Source: Euclidia mi (lineage: Eukaryota; Arthropoda; Insecta; Lepidoptera; Erebidae). From it: a DNA stretch of 64,000 nucleotides. Below the pieces are notes generated by a model. It was not told where the DNA came from. It did no database searches and saw nothing but the letters and a program-made list of their open reading frames with translations. A program made the translations under genes and the position numbers. The stretch's first letter is position 1; every line of letters begins with the position of its first letter. Location of the stretch: positions 57,849,183 through 57,913,182 of the forward strand of contig OX123182.2 of the NCBI GenBank assembly GCA_944739405.2. The letters are read 5' to 3'. Below are positions 54,301 to 64,000 of this stretch, piece after piece.

Positions 54301-54954
54301 AAAATGTGGGATGGTCCTTTATATGACCAATAGAAGCCAAAATAATTAGAACCGTTATTTTGCTATTTGCATTTATTTCTAATCAGGTAAGCTCTCTTTA
54401 TCAGTTATCTGCTTTGTCGAACTGCTGACCAAGGATTCTAATAAAATACTAAGAAAGGGTTTTTTTAACTTGGATAATTTATTTTACATTATTTTTTTTT
54501 TAATGTCGCTGTGATATACAAATGTATACTGCGACGGAATCCTTGAGTAATTAAATTTTAAGTAGCTTTTGCAAGCAGCTACACCTGAAAAAATTTTTCA
54601 TATTTTGTTCCAGAGTTTTCATGAACCATTAGTAAAATACACATCTAAATCGATTCAGCCATTTTTAACATAAGGCTGAATAAATAGACAGACAGAAAAA
54701 CAATCTAAATATATCATTGGGGTACTGGAAACAGGTTAGCAACAATATGCAATACAGTTATTTTGAGAATACAGACAGTTTGTTTGTTTTTAACACGCTT
54801 TTATTAGGTCGTCGTGTATGTAACTATGTAATGGAATCTTAGGTAACTAATTTAACCATTTTCCAAGGGTCGTAGCGTAATGAAAATTGGCAGCTGTATG
54901 TAGTTCTGATGATAATTTAATAATATGGTACTGCCGAACTGATCTGATGATGGA
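54301..54954. other. non-coding, repeat-derived
   Basis: Includes ATACAAATGTATACTGCGAC and an AAATCGATTCAGCCATTTT-type segment common in insect repeats. No gene recognised. Confidence 0.45.
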
Positions 54955-55640
54955 GTCGGAAGATATGACCTGGAACTTCATGATGGAAAAACGTATCATA
55001 GCTGTTTTGGATTTCTTAGAAAAGTCTTGTAATGAACTTTGACTACAATTAGGTTTCAAGGTCTGATGATGAAGCCGGAAGATAGGCTCTGGCATTCCAT
55101 GGTCGAATATCGTATCATAGTCGTGTTTACACTTGTGAGAAAGGCCACGTAATGAACTTTGACTACAATTATGTTTCAAGGTCTGATAACGAAGCCGGAA
55201 GATAGGCACTGGCATTCCATGATGGAATATCGTATCATAGTCGTGTTTGTACTTGTGAGAAAAGCCACGTAATGAACTTTGACTACAATTAGGTTTCAAG
55301 GTCTGATGATGGAGCCGGAAGATAGGCACTGGCATTCCATGATGGAATATCGCATCATAGTCGTGTTTGCACTTGTGAGAAAGACCACGTAATGGACTTT
55401 GACTACAATTAGGTTTCAAGGTCTGATGATGGAGCCGGAATATAGGAACTGGCATTCCATGATGGAATATCGCACCATAGTCGTGTTTACACTTGTGAGA
55501 AAGACCACGTAATGAACTTTGACTACAATTAGGTTTCAAGGTCTGATGATGAAGCTGAAAGATAGGCACTGGCATTCCATGATAGAATATCATATCATAG
55601 TCGTGTTTGCACTTGTGAGAAAGGCCACGTAATGTACTTT
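54955..55640 (-). repeat. 120-bp minisatellite, about 5.5 units
   Basis: Units such as GGTCTGATGATGAAGCCGGA, GATAGGCACTGGCATTCCAT and CACTTGTGAGAAAGGCCACG repeat every 120 bp. Because 120 is divisible by three, the minus strand shows an apparent 248-codon frame of 40-residue repeats (GMPVPIFRLHHQTLKPNCSQ). I read this as a by-product of period and lack of stops: there is no domain, and the frame begins and ends inside array sequence. A real repeat protein cannot be excluded. Confidence 0.8.
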
Positions 55641-55744
55641 GAATTATTTAAATATTTCGAATAAAATAAAATATTTGCCAAATATTCTGAAACATTTTTT
55701 AAATTTCATAAAAACCTAAAGTCTTACAAGGGTTTTATAGTATA

Positions 55745-56930
55745 AAAGAGGCTTTCTTAGCTCGGGAAGAGCAGTTGAAGGCAATTAGCGGTCCCATGGA
55801 GCGGCACAGAGAGCGCGACCGGCAGCTGGAAATTGCATTCAATCAAGTGCACGCATTTCAGATCCTCGAAGAGCCTCCAGTATTGGATAATATAGAACAC
55901 AATGAAGACTATCATAAACAGACTATGACCAATGATAAGTTCGACTCAGCACGACAGGCTACGAATATGGACCAAGGAAATCTATTCAATGCTATCACGT
56001 CAAACATACGATCAACAAAAGTATAAACTTCTCGTAACTGGTGGCGCTGGAACAGGAAAGACGTCCTTATTTAACTTGTTTAAAAATCAAGTGAACAGAT
56101 GTTACGGGAAGCAGGTTACAAAGATTGGCGCTCTTACTGGAGTTGCAGCATGACTAGTAGGTGACTCTACACTGCATAGCTTGCTCAAATTACCAGTTCA
56201 AAGAGACGGCGTTTTAGTGTCAACTCTCAACTCTCCGGCAACTATTTAATAATAATATTCTACCACATTCACCCAACACCATCTAGTCCCAAACTAAGCA
56301 GAGCTTGTACTATGGGTACCTACTAGATAATGGATAAACATACTTATATACTTTTTTTTTGTAAATACATACTTATTATAAATAGAAACACCCAGACCAA
56401 GACAAACATCCATGTTCATGCACACAAATGTTTGACATGTGCGGGAATCGAACCCGCTACCCTCGGCTTAGCAGTCGCTTACACTCCCGCTGCGCCAACC
56501 AGTCGTCATTTGAGAATTATGCGTCAACAGTGGTAAAATGTAGAGTTCTTGTTCGTGGACGAGATATCTATGGTTTCGTATGAGATGTTGTGCATGATAG
56601 ACGCTCGTTTACGCCAGCTAAAGAATTACGATGAACCCTTTGGCGGCATAAACGTTATGCTCTTTGGCGACCTCTTGCAGCTTCCGCCAGTGCGTGGTAA
56701 ACAGGTGTTTCAACAGCCGGACTACATGAGACCAGCAACTCATTTATGGCGGCTTTTCACGTTAGTCGAACTCAGACAAAACATGCGCCAGCGAGGAGAC
56801 ACGACATTCACCGACATCTTGAACTCCTTGAGGGTCAGAGAGCTGAACAGCGAGCATCTTGCAGTATTGCTGACTAAGGTTTCATCAAATGCTACTAGCG
56901 AGTTTGCGCTTGAAAAAGCACTGCATGTTT
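55745..56930 (+). pseudogene. Helitron (PIF1-like) helicase remnant, interrupted by a SINE
   Basis: Frames read RERDRQLEIAFNQVHAFQIL, then after a shift KYKLLVTGGAGTGKTSLFNL with Walker A GGAGTGKT (about 56040-56063), IGALTGVAA and a TGA at 56151-56153. Following the SINE at 56246-56514 comes LFVDEISMVSYEMLCMIDAR (Walker B, DEIS), LFGDLLQLPPVRGKQVF (motif III) and WRLFTLVELRQNMRQ. This is the SF1 helicase part of the Rep/helicase protein of Helitrons, which unwinds DNA for rolling-circle transposition. No Rep HUH domain is seen. Stops, a frameshift and the insertion make it inactive. Confidence 0.85.
56246..56514 (-). mobile_element. tRNA-derived SINE, family B, in the Helitron helicase
   Basis: Minus strand head GGGAGTGTAAGCGACTGCTA, B box GGTTCGATTCC, CTTGGTCTGGGTGTTTCTAT body and (AAT)n-like tail at 56246-56256. 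It splits the helicase between Walker A and Walker B blocks. A target duplication is not obvious. Confidence 0.88.
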
Positions 56931-56933
56931 TGT

Positions 56934-57119
56934 CTAAGTTCGCCAAACTGGTACATTGAGCAGAGTGTTTAATGTAGAGACACTTACTACTCGTGCTGAA
57001 ACTCCAGTTAGAGCGCCAATCTGTGTGACCTGCTTCCCGTAACATCTATTTACTTGATATTTCAACAAGTTAAACAAGAAAGTCTGTCCTCTGCCAGCGC
57101 CCCACGCTTTTACAATCAA
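56934..57119 (-). pseudogene. Helitron helicase Walker-A fragment, reversed
   Basis: Minus strand reads WGAGRGQTFLFNLLKYQVNR, CYGKQVTQIGALTGVSARVV, then VSTLNTLLNVPV. It is homologous to the plus-strand 56035-56200 (LFNLFKNQVNRCYGKQVTKI), but the Walker A GGAGTGKT is changed to GAGRGQT. It therefore derives from a second Helitron copy lying head-to-head with the first, or from an inversion. Confidence 0.75.
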
Positions 57120-57239
57120 ATATTATAATTAAAACACATAGTTTAGCCCAGAAATAGAGACAACTTGAACGATCCATAATTTATTTTTTGTTTTACGTGC
57201 CTTTTTAAAAGCGTGTTTTTCTAGTGTTTTTTAAACTAT

Positions 57240-57500
57240 TAATTTATTTATAGTCTCACGTCTGTATCTCCGAAGGGGAAGGGGGTAGAGGTGTAATATT
57301 ACACCCACATTTCGCCAAGTTGCAAATTAGGTCCCACGTAATAGGAGGTGAGCCTATTGCCGTTACCGGGCACATTGGCAGACTCCATGCTGCTTCTGAG
57401 GATTGGAAAAACTCAGTAATACTTTTGCCCGACTCGGGAAGCAAACGCGAGACCTCCCGTTTAGCAGACGCATACGCTATCCATTGTACCACGGAGGCAG
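57240..57500 (-). mobile_element. tRNA-derived SINE, family A
   Basis: Minus strand head GCCTCCGTGGTACAATGGAT, decayed B box (CGTTTGCTTCC), and the body GGCAATAGGCTCACCTCCTA, ending near a (TAAAT)n-like AT tail at 57240. Same family as 1985-2245. Confidence 0.8.
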
Positions 57501-58225
57501 TCAAATATTATTTATTTATTTGTATAATCTGTCTGTATATAAAATTATTGCGTTACTGATTGACTGACAGACATGCTACAGCCGAAACAACTGAGCGCAA
57601 GTAGATGAAATTTAGCATGTATGTTCCTTGAGGTGTGTATGGGCACACTAAAAGAGGATTTTTGGAAATCACGCCCCTAAAGGGGTTCAGCTGGTTGTCA
57701 GAATTTGTATGAATTTTGTTCCTCAAATGAAGTTAGTGAACACTAAGAAAGTCTTTTTGGAAATTCTTACCCTAAGTGGATAAAAAGGGGAGTCCGATTT
57801 TTTATGAATCTCTTTCAATACTTCAAGAGATTAACTTCATACTTTGTTTATTGGATCCACATACGACGTTAGCGAACACAGAGACATTTACTTTGAAAAT
57901 TTTTCCCCTAAGAGGGTAAAAAAGTTCAGAGTTTGCGTAAAACCTTTTATTGTTAAATGGAATCACTTTCATTTGTATATATAAAATCCTTGCGTTACTG
58001 ACTGACTGAGAGACACGCTACAGCCGAAACTACTAATGTAGGGGAGCACTAAGAGAGGATTTTTGGAAATTCCTCCCCTAAGGAGGTAAAACAGGTTGTA
58101 TGAAACTTTTTATTCCTTCAATGGATTGACTTCAAACTTTCTATATCCTTTTTTGTCTAATTGATGTCAGTGAATTTACGGGGGCTTAAAATTCACGCGA
58201 ACGAAGCAGCGGGCAAAAGCTAGTT
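57501..58225 (+). repeat. satellite/Helitron-like repeat fragments
   Basis: Two starts with GCGTTACTGA(T/C)TGACTGA (57545, 57985) are each followed by 52450-type units. The right edge is GAAGCAGCGGGCAAAAGCTAGTT. A CTAG-T type end with a GC-rich hairpin-like stretch just before is reminiscent of lepidopteran Helitron 3' ends, but the 5' end is not proven. Confidence 0.5.
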
Positions 58226-58619
58226 AAAGCATTAAATGGGTGCGGCAATATATTATAAATGAAACATTAATAGATATTTTACAAAGGGACCGAGATAAAT
58301 GTCAGCTGTCAAACCAGAAGTGGGTATTTTGAGCGTTAAATCAAACATTCACCACCACCCTTTACTGTCTTTGGCTACAAGTTGACTGCGCCTTCTAGTT
58401 GATTTATTACACCAATATTCTGAAGTTTTGTTTGTCCCTGAAGGAATTTGTAAACAACCGGTTTGCGAGATACAAAATTTCTATCATATCAGTGATAGAA
58501 GTGTGCCTTAAAAGTGCTGTAGTTGATGTACTTTGCCACAATAGTAAACGCCGTAAAAAAGCAACACCATTTATTATTGGTGATATTATTGTGGTGATAA
58601 CAATGTGGAAAGCATAAGA
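58226..58619. other. non-coding
   Basis: A 72-codon frame (58399-58617) has no resemblance I recognise. Otherwise nothing seen. Confidence 0.4.
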
Positions 58620-58825
58620 AATCCTAACTAATCCATGCTAATATTATAAAAGGGAAAGTGTATTTGTTTATTTTTTATTAGTCCTACTGTTCCTTCACAT
58701 TGTAGCGATGTTATGATATGAGTTTTGTGTGTATGGTCAATCTGGAGATTGAAATAGGCTACTTTTTACTGCGATAACCAACTCCCATGTGGGCAGAGCC
58801 ACTAGCAACGTCCAGTTTTGCCTAT
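58620..58825 (+). repeat. dispersed repeat (CTAATATTATAAAAGGGAAAGTG)
   Basis: Starts with CATGCTAATATTATAAAAGG and ends GGGCAGAGCCACTAGCAACG, the arrangement of a very common lepidopteran interspersed repeat. A related start is near 1939 and a related end near 61960-61980. Confidence 0.5.
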
Positions 58826-58904
58826 ATCTTTTTTAATTCCTTTTTAATTACGGTGTAAGGAAATAATGCTTTAATCCATTGTTTTATTACTTCATCGACA
58901 TCGT

Positions 58905-59010
58905 CATAGACGTCCACTGCTGGACATTGGCTTCCCTCAAGCTCTCCACATAGACCGGTCTTAAGCCGCACGCATTCATTCGCTGCTCGCGATCCCAACG
59001 AAATCGTCAG
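58905..59010 (-). repeat. LINE 3' end fragment
   Basis: Minus strand contains AGACCGGTCTATGTGGAGAG and CCAGCAGTGGACGTCTATGA, then a GATGTCGATGA tail, the pattern of RTE-like 3' ends. Confidence 0.6.
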
Positions 59011-61815
59011 ACTCTATTACTTAAATAATAAAAATAATTATATGATCAATAGAAGCAAAATATTGGTGCAGATCGGAATTTTCTTTTCGCTTTAGTGAAG
59101 GGTGGTCGTCCTTTTTCAGTACAGAAAACTTAAATTATTTATTTGCTACTAAAATCAGACTTTATAATAAAAATATTATTCCTTAAAGTTTAATTAATTA
59201 ACTGCTTAAAGTTGAACGACCTCCTAAAGACCTCGTTACAAATTAACAAATGGTTTGTTTGAATTAAAATCGATCCATTTGATCCAATACGTTTTTATGG
59301 AGACATTGTTCAAGTAAAAATCTGATTAAAGCTTATGCTTTAATCAGATTTTTAGCCTTAAATTTCCGATGACGGTATGATTTTCAATCCGCTGAACGTT
59401 ACGTTTGGGAATCAACGAGCTGATTCAAGTGAATGTAAGATTATTACTTCTTCAATGATTCGTATAATTGTGAAAAGACGAACCGCAAAGTGAGCGACTG
59501 AATGCAAAATCAAAGGCCAGTTGAAAGTTTTGTTTGTAGTCAGTGCTCCAGCAATTACTTTAAAAGAGAGTGCCTCTTTAATTAAATATTTAAATAAGAT
59601 GCTGAAGAGCAATCAAAAGAAAATGTAGGGTGATTTTCAATAGGTACTTATGCAAAACTATAAGGAGATCATAGGATTGTCTATACCTCGATGGGTTCGT
59701 GGAATACTAGGCGCGGTGTAGTGCTAAGGATAAAATTAATGTTAATAATGACACCATCCTAACAGCTAATTTTGTAAAAATATGAGAAAATAAATAATAA
59801 GCCTTTGTTTACATATTCCTAATAAATTACGTATGGAAGTCAAACAGTAGTAGTAAAAATCAGTTAATTTCGTGTTGGGCTACGTGCAATATTGGTTTCT
59901 AGGGACTAAGTATAGAAGAGTTCAATTATTTACTCTTACAAGAATAGTCTACGCTCATTGAATACTATTCATTAATGCGAAGTATCTTGTAATTGTCTTA
60001 TGAAGTCACCCTTCAGTAAAGTATACACGCGCTCAACATAATTGTACGATATAATTGGTGGACGGGGCAGGCTTACAGGAGGACACATCTATGGATAATT
60101 GGCTATTCTGAATATTTCGAGTCGTTTCATCGAACTTTTACTGTATCGTATAAGAGGTAAATCGTGGACAGATAAACCGTTGAAACTATAATTGTTCCTT
60201 TTATTACTCAAATAGGACGACTGACATAGAGATTTTATTATTATGAGACGCAAAGCTATAAGTGCGTGGTCGCCACTCTCATTTAATTTTATTTACGTAC
60301 CATTAAATGTCAAATTAATAAAGAAAGCTACTTGAAAATACCAAATAAAAGACTTAACCATATGTCTGAGAACGGTACACCATTTTGTTTCTTAAAACGC
60401 TGCAAATCTCAATCGAGTTAATTTCCATCTTCCCATTGAAGAATTTTCTCATTGAGTTTATTGTGATTGCAGCGTCCTTCGAGGACAATTATTGGCGTTT
60501 CAATTTTGTGTGAGTTGCAGATAAAGAGATTTTTTCAACTTTACGATACGTTAATGATACGATGTTATATTTTTAGATATATTATGCATTTTTTGGTCTT
60601 TATTAACTTAAGTAATAAAGTTTAGTTAACGTTTAAGATTTACTAGAATTCACCGGGGCTCCGTGTGAGAGTTGGTTATGGCGGCTAGGACTTTTATCGG
60701 TCTGCTAACCATCTATCAAATCATGACATCGCTTCGTTACGACTTGAAAGACGAACAACCAAATACAATATCGCATTTATAATATTAGTATCCAATATTA
60801 CCACAGGAAAACATGTGTTGTCAATATTGCGACCATGTTAGATCATGGTTGATCAGCGACTTATTTATTGCATTCATTGAAGAGAAGGGCAGTTATATGT
60901 GTAGAAATAGTGAAAGGAGTATATTGGTATCGCGCTGGAATCGTATGCTATAATTATTGAAAATCTGCATGTACTGGTCAGAGGAATGCGCCAATTTACT
61001 CTACAGCCGAAGCTCGGGCTCATTCGTTTTTGTCCCCTTCACCTAACAATGTTATTTCTTTTTATCCTCGTAAATTACGATCTGGACCTGAAATACTCTC
61101 ACTGAGATAAAACCTAAGTAAACAACTAGGCGACAGAAACAAGCTTGATGTAACATTTACCGTCTAATTAAATGGTTTAATACAGTAATATTTACTGAAG
61201 GAACACTAGTAAACAACGAATCAATTACTGTCCCAAGTCTTTGTGCTATCGAAACAAGAATCTTTGTTATCACAGAATAAATTATTGCCGATAATATTTC
61301 GCTTGTCTATACAAACAATTATATAAGCACTGGTGCTCACCGCATACTTATTGCAAACATTTATTTCGGCCAAAAACGAAGGCAGTTAAATTACTTCAGT
61401 ATCTTCCAAAGCAAAAACATAATTAATGTTGTGTTGTTTGTAATCAGAGAGCGCAGACAACGCTGGATGGCTGTTGTTATTATTACACAAGACTACGCAT
61501 TGCATCCTGCGACTAAATGAAAGCATCATTCTTAGATACGTTACGATACATTATCTTGCTAAGACGAAATGTTCTATTATCTCTGTTTGTCTAAAGTCTT
61601 TACTTCGTGTAACAGAAGAATGATTTTAAATATTACATGGTTGATGGTATGATTTGAATAGCTTTGTGATTTGATACCTTGTAAAACATTGATTATAAAA
61701 ACTACAATGTTCCACATAACCTCAATTTATCACTGACAGTTAATGTATCCTCGCTACAAATAAAGCACAGTATCATCATATTTACAGTTGTGTAATACGC
61801 CTGGGAGATAAATCA
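59011..61815. other. gene-poor DNA
   Basis: No convincing coding frame or recognised element. It includes a perfect hairpin at 59315-59354 (18-bp arms around TTAT). Confidence 0.5.
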
Positions 61816-61819
61816 CTAC

Positions 61820-61985
61820 ATAGTATAAAACAAAGTCTGTCTTCTGTCTGTCTGTCCCTATGTATGTTTAAATCTTAAAAACGAAGCAACGAATTTTAAA
61901 GCGCTTTTTTAATAGATAAAATGACTTAAGAGGAAGGTTTATATGTATAATTGACGCGGGCAAAGCCGCTGCCAACGTCTAGTTT
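61820..61985 (+). repeat. dispersed repeat (GTATAAAACAAAGTCTGTC)
   Basis: Runs from AGTATAAAACAAAGTCTGTC through CGAAGCAACGAATTTTAAAG to GGGCAAAGCCGCTGCCAACG then TCTAGTTT. This is a common lepidopteran interspersed repeat of unassigned class. Confidence 0.55.
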
Positions 61986-62301
61986 ATTTATAAAAATGAA
62001 GTAGCAGTTTTCCGAATGCAGTATGGATTAGCCAAATAGACTAAAGTCGATGAAAAATAACTAAAAGTGAAAGTTCTCAATGAAAATCTAAAGTAATATT
62101 TTTTGTGCGCTTTTGCTTTCACTAGGTAGCTTTGGTGCAAGCAAGCCTGTCTCATAAGTAAACAATAATATATGGGATATCGGTCGAGTTTTAACTACAG
62201 CACTCACTACTCGACGCTTGAGCCAAAATTCACCTGAAACATTCGGATGGGGTCGCATTTGTTCGAGAAGACGAGCTGCTGAGAGCTGGGCTTAAAAATA
62301 T
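61986..62301. other. non-coding flank of the Gypsy LTR
   Basis: No gene or element recognised. Confidence 0.4.
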
Positions 62302-62505
62302 TGTGTAGTTGAAGGTGGTTCGAAATTAAAGAACGCACTCGCTATCGAGACACATACATTACACTTTAATGTTCTTTTAATCTGCTCTTACAATAGTTGC
62401 CTTAGTTTATATACGTAACTAACACGTGCTTATATGCTAAATAACATATCATATACTTATCTATCATATATCTTATGATATGTGATGGACGTGACACACA
62501 CACCG
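62302..62505 (-). repeat. candidate 3' LTR of the Gypsy element
   Basis: Minus strand: after the integrase, a polypurine-like TTTTGGGATGGG is followed by TGATGCGGTGTGTG, a TATATAAACT box (about 62410) and an end CAACTACACA at 62302. Start and end (TG...CA) are plausible, but the partner LTR lies outside the window, so bounds are provisional. Confidence 0.5.
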
Positions 62506-62567
62506 CATCACCCATCCCAAAAGACAAAAAAAATAAAATATAATTTACATTTTTTTTCTTTTTCAAA

Positions 62568-64000
62568 TCAATTGTTATATAACCTAGTTCTATTCTTATG
62601 TACAACATGTATTTTATTTTTACATTTAATTACGACATTAGGCGATTCGTCTTTTATGACCTGAAACGGACCTTCATATATACAATCGAACTTAGTGCCC
62701 GTTTCATTTTTTACTAAGACTAAATCATCTTCCTTATACGTAATTGGATTTATCTTTTTGTCATACTTATATTTTCTAACACATTTTCTTCTCATTAAAT
62801 TTTCTTTAACGTCAGCGTGAGCCCTCTACAATCTGTATTTAAATTCTAATGGGTATTTATCAAAATTATATAAAGGCTCGACGCTATTATCTTTTAAATT
62901 ATTCGGCAATCTACATAGCTTTCCAAAGACTAACTCGTACGGTGTAATTGAGTCACTACATTAACTGTTGTATTATTGGAAAAACTCCAATACGGTATCA
63001 ACGAACTCCATTCAGAATAATTATTATTAGTTTGTATACGTAAATATGCGCCTAAAGTTTAATGGACATTTTCTAAAGAACCTATGCTCTCATGATTATA
63101 TGCCGTTGATAAAATTTTATTAATTCCTAATACGTTACATAATTCTATCATTACTTTAGAAATAAATTCTGAACCCCGATCTGTAGCAATTATCTTATGT
63201 ATGCCATATCTCAAAATAAAATATTCGACTAAAGTTTTGGCTACTTCATTAGCCGACTTAGTCTTTAACGGATATGCTTCCACAAATTTTGTGAGTTCAC
63301 ATTGAAGTGTCTGGATATACACATTTCCATAATTATCTTTGTCAAGAGGACCCACAATGTCTAAATAAATCTTTTCTTAAGATGACAATGCAGTCATAGT
63401 GATCGTCAACGGTTCTTTTGTATTTCTATGATCGTTTTGTTTTTGTCATTTTTCACATTTTCGTACGTATTCCACAATATCTTTTTCAATGGACGGCCAA
63501 TAATAATACTTTTTTATGTTGTTAACCATCCTACGTATCCCGGCATGACCACTACTCGGTAAAATATGAAAGTCGTTCATTATAACTCTTTTTTCGTCTT
63601 TATCTTCGACTCTTTGTACATCTTAAACTACGCATACTCTAAAATCTTGAGATAATATTTTAGCATTGTGTTTTAAATATCGTGCCATATTTTTAATTAA
63701 CTCACTGTTAAAACAGTTTTTTAATATAATAATTTCTTTAATATCTCTTTCGGTACAAAAACTTACTATGTCTTTCAACAACTCGTCTCGCGAAGATGCC
63801 GATAAAGAATCATAGTTTATATAAATATTCGAGTTTTCTGGCACATATAACAAATTGCGTGACTTTGAAAATATTTTATTCTTCTTGTTACGTAACAACT
63901 TATTCCATGAATCTAATCTTATTTGACCTAGTTCAATATCATGTCCGTGTTTTTTAAGAATTTCCACGATCCTAGGGTGATCAAGCCTACTAACCGAAGA
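62568..64000 (-). pseudogene. Ty3/Gypsy pol: integrase region, partial
   Basis: Reading minus from the window edge: a frame open beyond 64000 (EILKKHGHDIELGQIRLDSW, ending 63623) precedes the integrase. Then the zinc region DFHILPSSGHAGIRRMVNNI (about 63580-63520) and the core with GPLDKDNYGNVYIQTL, ATDRGSEF and SIGSLEN, which supply the D, D and E residues (63059-63360), follow. The C-terminal part has DDLVLVKNETGTKF and YEGPFQVI (62568-62795). Stops or shifts fall near 63620, 63380, 63058 and 62827, so it is not translatable as one protein. RNase H and RT would lie to the right of the window. The organisation is that of insect Gypsy (mdg1/412-like) elements. Confidence 0.8.

Noticed and set aside
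54847..55593. 248-codon repeat protein on the minus strand
   Set aside because: It coincides with a 120-bp minisatellite whose period is a multiple of three. No domain, no start context and no flanking gene structure.

Overview
The window looks like transposon-dense chromosomal DNA from an insect, most likely a moth or butterfly. It is AT-rich, has no operons, and is packed with tRNA- and 5S-derived SINEs, RTE, I/Jockey-type, Penelope, BEL/Pao and Gypsy elements, and PIF/Harbinger-like, pogo-like and Helitron-like DNA transposons. The Lepidoptera call rests on familiarity with the SINE, RTE and LINE 3'-tail families. No species can be named. Only one host gene remnant is recognisable: a broken alpha-1,3-fucosyltransferase at 16598-18512. 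The only long, uninterrupted mobile-element ORF is the 1008-residue RTE polyprotein at 34519-37545.

Layout. 1-6550: non-coding DNA with a perfect 102-bp palindrome, GC-rich foldbacks, SINEs and a Harbinger-type MITE with TTA target duplications. 6551-8202: a degraded Penelope-like element with a GIY-YIG domain, interrupted by an RTE 3' fragment with an 11-bp target duplication. 8285-9310: a satellite-like array of about 120-bp units. 9180-15010 and 21353-31714: the two arms of a large inverted duplication. Each arm carries the same nested series in the same order: satellite edge, BEL/Pao LTR element, LINE-type tail, GC-rich retroelement leader, and a LINE with an RT domain. Between the arms (15011-21352) lie the rest of the left LINE (RT end and RNase H), the fucosyltransferase pseudogene with two SINEs in its second intron (one derived from 5S rRNA), and unassigned DNA. 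In the right arm a 2361-bp unit is tandemly duplicated (20160-22520, 22521-24881).

31716-33588 is a third copy of the same LINE with its ORF1 segment head-to-head against its endonuclease/RT segment. 33590-41210 is a second, unrelated BEL/Pao element on the minus strand, split by a near-complete RTE with a perfect 12-bp target duplication. 41440-41806 holds two facing copies of a LINE C-terminus. 42000-46590 is gene-poor. 46727-47992 is a pogo-like element with TA duplications. 48095-54300 has dispersed repeats, a palindromic GC-rich element, a further SINE and a satellite array. 54955-57120 has a 120-bp minisatellite followed by Helitron helicase fragments in opposite orientations. 57240-58825 is more SINE and satellite material. 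62302-64000 is the 3' part of a Gypsy element, running off the window.

Nothing here works together as a pathway. The coherent story is the order of insertion and rearrangement: elements nested into each other, the composite block was copied in inverted orientation, and then one arm gained a tandem duplication and a further insertion. Whether the block makes hairpin RNA or piRNA precursors cannot be seen from sequence and is offered only as inference.
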